DNA of 9,319 nt from an uncultured Collinsella sp. GTDB taxonomy: Bacteria; Actinomycetota; Coriobacteriia; Coriobacteriales; Coriobacteriaceae. The stretch spans positions 1 to 9,319 of the forward strand of contig CALDBJ010000039.1 in the NCBI GenBank assembly GCA_937937835.1, written 5' to 3'. The stretch's first letter is position 1. Each line of letters opens with the position of its first letter. The position numbers and the translations under genes are program-made. Positions 6,369-9,319 of the stretch are shown piece by piece. The notes beneath the pieces were generated by a model. The model saw nothing but the letters and a program-made list of their open reading frames with translations, had not been told where the DNA came from and did not search any database.

Positions 6369-7133
6369 CTAGCAAATGACCTGCGTGTGCTCCTCGATGG
6401 CGGCGCGGTCCTCGACCGAGATACTCGGCTCGCACACCACGGCGTCCAAACTATCCAGGCGGCAGAAGGTGTAGAAGTCGCGCTTGCCAATCTTGCTGGA
6501 ATCGGCGATCAGATAGCGCGAGTCGGCCTTGCTAAAGGCAAGCTGCTGGATGCGGCCCTCTTCCATGTTAGACGTAGACACGTCGCCGTCCAAAATGCCG
6601 TTTGCGCCGATAAAGGCCGCGTCGATGCCCAGTGCGCGCAGGGTATCCTCGGCCGTGGGGCCCACAAAGGCGGCAGTGCGGCGGCGGTACACGCCGCCCA
6701 CCAGGCACAGTTCGCAGTCTTCGCGCGCCTCGAGCAGGTTAAACACCGAAAGCGAATTGGTCACAATGCGCAGGCGAAACGCCGGCAGCATCGAGGCCAT
6801 CTGCTCAACCGTGGTGCCCGTGCCCAAAAAGATGGTCGAGCCTTCCTCGATAAGCTCCACAGAACGGCGCGCAATCTGCAACTTTTCCTCGGCATGCTTC
6901 GTGCGCTTTTCGCTGTGCGAATACTCATGGCGCAGCATAGCGTGTGGACGGCCCTGCGCACTGCGGGCTCCGCCGTGCACGCGCTCGATCTCGCCCAGGC
7001 TCGCAAGCTCCTCAAGGTCACGGCGGATCGTCATATCCGAGACGCCTAACGCATCCGAAATCTCCTTGACCGAGACCGTTCCCTGTTCCTCGAGCAGCTG
7101 CCGAACCTTATCCTGTCGCTCCGCTTTAATCAC
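6369..7133 (-). CDS. DeoR-family sugar-responsive transcriptional repressor
   Basis: A cytoplasmic repressor of 254 aa from GTG 7133. Residues about 6-57 form the DeoR winged helix (QDKVRQLLEEQG, VSVKEISDALGVSDMTIRRD, then the wing IERVHGGA). Residues about 75-235 are the DeoRC sensor domain, a phosphosugar-isomerase-like fold, with FLGTGTTVEQMA, VTNSLSV, LVGGVYRRRTAAFVGP, GANGILDG and YLIADSSKIGKRDFYTF. The family is typically released by a phosphorylated sugar. An in-frame GTG at 7160 would add nine residues but lacks a ribosome-binding site. GTG 7133 has GAGGA six bases upstream and begins MIKAERQDK, a usual DeoR start. It is divergent from galM, which it may control together with itself. 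A 91% identical fragment of the sensor domain lies at about 1721-2011. Confidence 0.93.
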   Translation of the reverse strand: MIKAERQDKVRQLLEEQGTVSVKEISDALGVSDMTIRRDLEELASLGEIERVHGGARSAQGRPHAMLRHEYSHSEKRTKHAEEKLQIARRSVELIEEGSTIFLGTGTTVEQMASMLPAFRLRIVTNSLSVFNLLEAREDCELCLVGGVYRRRTAAFVGPTAEDTLRALGIDAAFIGANGILDGDVSTSNMEEGRIQQLAFSKADSRYLIADSSKIGKRDFYTFCRLDSLDAVVCEPSISVEDRAAIEEHTQVIC

Positions 7134-7167
7134 GATGAGTCCTCGCTGTTCCACGCTCACGTCAATT

Positions 7168-7192
7168 CAAACAATAACGAACAAATTGTATC
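7168..7192 (-). promoter_or_regulatory. Probable -10 and direct-repeat operator upstream of DeoR
   Basis: On the minus strand TACAAT (7192-7187) is a good -10 hexamer preceding the DeoR gene. No convincing -35 was found 16-18 bases upstream. Immediately downstream, the minus strand carries ATTTGTTCGTTATTGTTTG, two TTTGTT/TTGTTT-like half-sites in direct repeat about one helical turn apart. DeoR-family regulators commonly bind TTTGTTT-like direct repeats, so this is a plausible autoregulatory operator. Confidence 0.4.
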
Positions 7193-7337
7193 AGACTCGC
7201 GCGCGTCAGAAATGAACGCCCGCACAGCTCCAATCATCACTTTTTTGAGAAAAATACCCCCTGCTTTAGTGGGGTGTAGTGATAATCTCGCGTGTTCGCG
7301 CTACAGTTTGTCGGAATACCTCGATGTTAGGAACCAA

Positions 7338-8390
7338 ATGATCACTTCCGAGCTTTTCGGCACCGCGCCGTGCGGTACCCCCGTTCATCGTTACACCCTC
7401 AACGGGCCCGAGATCTGCGTTCGCATTATGGACTATGGCGCTACCGTGTTGGGCATCGACGTGCCCGACATTCCCGGCAACGTGCGCGATGTGGTGCTGG
7501 GCTTCGATAAGCTCGAGGATTACTTTGACAACCCCGCCTGCTTTGGCGCGACCATCGGCCCCGTGGCCAACCGCACTGCAGGTGCCACGATCACTATCGC
7601 TGGTACGGACTGGCATATGCCCGCCAACGAAGGCGCCAACAACCTGCACAGCGACCTTGAGCACGGCCTGCATAAACGCGTGTGGGACGTTGAACTCGAC
7701 GAGACTCACAACGCCGTTCGCATGACCACCTCGCTTGAGGATGGCGAGCTGGGTCTCCCCGGCAACCGCACCTTTACGGCCGTGTTTACCGTGACGCGCA
7801 CCGGCGTCTTTCGCATCGAATATGGCTGCGAGAGCGACCGCGCCACGTACGTGTCCATGACCAACCACACGTACTTTAACCTTGCCGGCCATAACGCCGG
7901 AATGGACTGTGAGCACTTCTTTGTTGCTAACGCTGCCCACTACCTGCCCATCAACGAGCAGAACATCCCCACCGGCGAGATTGCTCCGGTCGAGGGCACG
8001 CCGTTTGACTTTCGCGAGCTGCGCCCCGTCGCGCCTGGCATGGAGGCCGACGATCCGCAGATTAAGCAGGCACGCGGCTACGACCACTGCCTGTGCATCG
8101 ATGACTATCAATACGGTCGCAACCTGCGCCGCGCCCTGCATGTCGAGGAGATGTGGACCGGCCGCGAGCTGGACTACTACACCACCGCCCCGGGCGTGCA
8201 GCTCTACACTGGCAATTGGCTGGGCGACGAGCACGCCAAGGACGATGCCAACTATAGCTGGGGCGCCGGCTTTGCCCTCGAGGCCGAGATGTATCCCGAC
8301 ACGCCGCACCACACGCTGTTCCCTCAGGGCATCGTCGGCCCGGGTCACCCCTACAGCAATGTGATCGAGTATCACTTCATGAGGCACTAA
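7338..8390 (+). CDS. galM: Aldose 1-epimerase (mutarotase)
   Basis: It interconverts the alpha and beta anomers of galactose, glucose and related aldoses in the cytoplasm, feeding the Leloir pathway or sugar kinases. Length is 350 aa, normal for GalM. The substrate and catalytic positions are all present: ANRT with R79, NNLHS with H104, NHTYFNLAGH with the catalytic acid H177, GYDH with D249, and FALEAEMYPD with the catalytic base E315. The longer open frame from 7212 adds 42 residues unlike the family. ATG 7338 has AGGAA four bases upstream and starts MITSELFGTAPCG as expected, so I take it as the start. It is divergent from DeoR and followed by its own terminator, so it is monocistronic. 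GC is high (35 of 60 bases in 7501-7560). The exact sugar is not shown. Confidence 0.95.
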   Translation: MITSELFGTAPCGTPVHRYTLNGPEICVRIMDYGATVLGIDVPDIPGNVRDVVLGFDKLEDYFDNPACFGATIGPVANRTAGATITIAGTDWHMPANEGANNLHSDLEHGLHKRVWDVELDETHNAVRMTTSLEDGELGLPGNRTFTAVFTVTRTGVFRIEYGCESDRATYVSMTNHTYFNLAGHNAGMDCEHFFVANAAHYLPINEQNIPTGEIAPVEGTPFDFRELRPVAPGMEADDPQIKQARGYDHCLCIDDYQYGRNLRRALHVEEMWTGRELDYYTTAPGVQLYTGNWLGDEHAKDDANYSWGAGFALEAEMYPDTPHHTLFPQGIVGPGHPYSNVIEYHFMRH

Positions 8391-8417
8391 GTCCACTACG
8401 CAACATATCGCACAGCA

Positions 8418-8452
8418 GCGCCCGCCGGCACCACCGCCGACGGGCGCTTTTT
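8418..8452 (+). terminator. Intrinsic terminator of galM
   Basis: GCGCCCGCCGGC (8418-8429) and GCCGACGGGCGC (8436-8447) form a 12-bp GC-rich stem with one mismatch. The loop is ACCACC and five T follow (8448-8452). It begins 28 bases after the galM stop. Confidence 0.9.
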
Positions 8453-8497
8453 CATCCCTAGGGCTCAATTTCGCTGTCACTGTATGAGTGGCATATC

Positions 8498-8649
8498 AAA
8501 ACTATGCCCATTTACTACGTTTAGCCAGGGACACTCAACCATGCACCGGTTTTTTCGAAATACGCGAGCCGTTTACCTGCGGTTTTGTTTTTCTCAAATT
8601 CGGCATGCTCGGCGATAGCCGTTCAAACGTAGTAAATGGGCATAGTTTT
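8498..8649. repeat. 152-bp element with 25-bp perfect inverted termini
   Basis: The 25 bases at 8498-8522, beginning AAAACTATGCCCATTTACTA, are repeated exactly in inverse at 8625-8649, with 102 bases between. The interior has T-rich stretches and no convincing gene. It lies between the convergent galM and EIIB genes. The size and exact terminal inverted repeats fit a non-autonomous mobile element (MITE-like) or a recurrent intergenic repeat. No target-site duplication is obvious. I have the impression that such sequences recur in Collinsella genomes, but this cannot be checked here. Confidence 0.7.
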
Positions 8650-8670
8650 TGACAGGCGGCATCGCGCACA

Positions 8671-8716
8671 TCCCTTGCGGGGGCAAAATGATCCGTTTTC
8701 CTCCGTCCCCAAGGGA
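8671..8716. repeat. Inverted repeat abutting the EIIB stop codon
   Basis: TCCCTTG-C-GGGG (8671-8682) pairs with CCCCAAGGGA (8707-8716) with one bulged base. Inside, AAAA and TTTT blocks flank ATGATCCG-like sequence and can pair as well. The hairpin ends exactly at the stop codon of the minus-strand EIIB gene. It could slow or protect the transcript end, but no U-tract follows on either strand, so it is not a standard terminator. Confidence 0.45.
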
Positions 8717-9199
8717 TCAATTGAACAGATTGTCGATGGGGTCGGGGTCGGAACTGGGGAGATAGCGGATTTCTAGCTCTATGCCGAGCTCTTGCAGCTC
8801 TTTGAGGGCAGCGACGTCTGCATCGTCTATGGCGACTGCGGGCGTTATGGGGTGCTTGCCCTCCCCTGCCTGCATATGGCCAATGCTAATCTTGGTGATC
8901 GGCACACCACCCTTAACCAGCGCGAGCGCATCGGCGGGTGAGGCCACCATGATCAGAATCCATTGACGCGGCGTTGCGGTATGAATGATGTCGATGGTCC
9001 TTTGCACCGAGAAAAACCGCGTCCAAACGCCTTCTGGCGCCGCCACCCTCATGGGTGCCCATTGGCACGAATCCGCCGCGATCTCATCGTTGACGATTAG
9101 GACAAGGTTGGAACCCACGACTTCGTTCCACAGCTCAACGTCTTGCCCGTAAATGAAACGGTCGTCGATGCGTGTGAGAAGAATCTTGGGTTGAGCCAT
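8717..9199 (-). CDS. PTS mannose/fructose/sorbose-family EIIB, active-site His replaced by Tyr
   Basis: A cytoplasmic EIIB subunit of the mannose-type PTS, 160 aa, the usual single-domain length. It resembles AgaB-like EIIB proteins: start KILLTRIDDR, then LVLIVNDEIAAD, ADALALVKGGVPITKISIGHM, and a short acidic end. The family's phosphorylation loop reads RIDDRLIHGQV, and its His takes phosphate from EIIA and passes it to the sugar. Here the loop reads RIDDRFIYGQD, with Tyr at residue 17 (codon TAC, 9151-9149), one base from a His codon. As written, the protein should not carry phosphate in the usual way. The start is ATG 9199, with GGGG five bases upstream; the GTG just before it (9202) is too close to that site. 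Partner EIIA, EIIC and EIID genes are not in the window. It may lie in an operon entering from the right. Confidence 0.9.
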   Translation of the reverse strand: MAQPKILLTRIDDRFIYGQDVELWNEVVGSNLVLIVNDEIAADSCQWAPMRVAAPEGVWTRFFSVQRTIDIIHTATPRQWILIMVASPADALALVKGGVPITKISIGHMQAGEGKHPITPAVAIDDADVAALKELQELGIELEIRYLPSSDPDPIDNLFN

Positions 9200-9319
9200 C
9201 ACTGCCCCATTCTGCTTGAGACCCGTAAGAGCAAGACATCACGTCTCCAATATTAGTGCATTTAAAGGTTGATTTCCGATCTCAGCCGAACACATTAGGC
9301 GGACAGGCCGTTCCCGCAG
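9200..9319. other. Upstream region of the EIIB gene, no supported gene
   Basis: On the minus strand TAATAT (9255-9250) could serve as a -10, but no -35 of quality was found. The minus-strand frames close at 9298-9296 (TAA), near 9286-9284 and near 9243-9241 (TGA). An upstream gene of the same operon could therefore end here, but too little is visible to say so. Confidence 0.35.

Noticed and set aside
7212..7337. N-terminal extension of galM from ATG 7212
   Set aside because: The 42 extra residues do not resemble the family, and ATG 7338 has a good ribosome-binding site and begins where GalM proteins normally do.
7266..8480. 404-codon open frame antisense to galM
   Set aside because: galM on the + strand has all catalytic motifs. 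The antisense frame is a by-product of GC-rich codon use.
8535..8720. 61-codon minus-strand open frame between galM and EIIB
   Set aside because: It lies almost wholly within inverted-repeat DNA (8498-8649 and 8671-8716) and encodes a basic peptide of no known family. It is better explained as repeat sequence.
9200..9246. Alternative minus-strand start near 9232 after a GGAG
   Set aside because: It opens in a different frame from EIIB and would overlap it without encoding recognisable protein.

Overview
The window looks like a chromosomal segment of a gut actinobacterium of the Collinsella type (Coriobacteriia). This is inferred from the mix of sugar PTS parts, DeoR and GntR sugar regulators and an aldose epimerase, the moderately high GC of the flanking genes, and familiar-looking intergenic repeats. 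No rRNA, tRNA or other taxonomic marker is present, so the assignment stays tentative.

Layout. Positions 1-400 hold a strong terminator of a gene lying outside the window, two 56-bp palindromic repeats set 80 bp apart, and a 75-bp palindromic operator/promoter. A Fic-family AMP-transferase with a winged-helix C-terminus follows (401-1633, +). Next comes a truncated copy of a DeoR regulator (about 1721-2011, -). The middle of the window is a sugar module: a lactose/cellobiose-family PTS EIICB permease (2173-3867, -), transcribed divergently from a DUF7916/'PEP phosphonomutase-like' protein (4224-5144, +) and a GntR/UTRA repressor (5217-5936, +). The 356-bp divergent promoter region carries paired operator-like sites. 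Four more copies of the 56-bp palindrome follow at 80-81-bp intervals (5953-6249). Then come an intact DeoR repressor (6369-7133, -) and, divergent from it, aldose 1-epimerase (7338-8390, +) with a clear terminator. The right end holds a long inverted-repeat element and a mannose-family PTS EIIB (8717-9199, -).

How the genes fit together. The GntR protein probably controls the EIICB/DUF7916 divergent pair. The DeoR protein probably controls itself and perhaps galM. The window has no EIIA and no phospho-glycosidase for the EIICB, so those would have to come from elsewhere. Fic is autonomous, with its autoinhibitory motif built in, and its HTH plus upstream palindrome suggest autoregulation.

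Most notable are the two arrays of palindromes with an 80-bp period, and the direct duplication of repeat array, a 13-mer and the DeoR sensor domain, which brackets the lower-GC Fic/PTS/GntR segment. The PTS EIIB at the right end also has Tyr where the family has its phosphorylated His.
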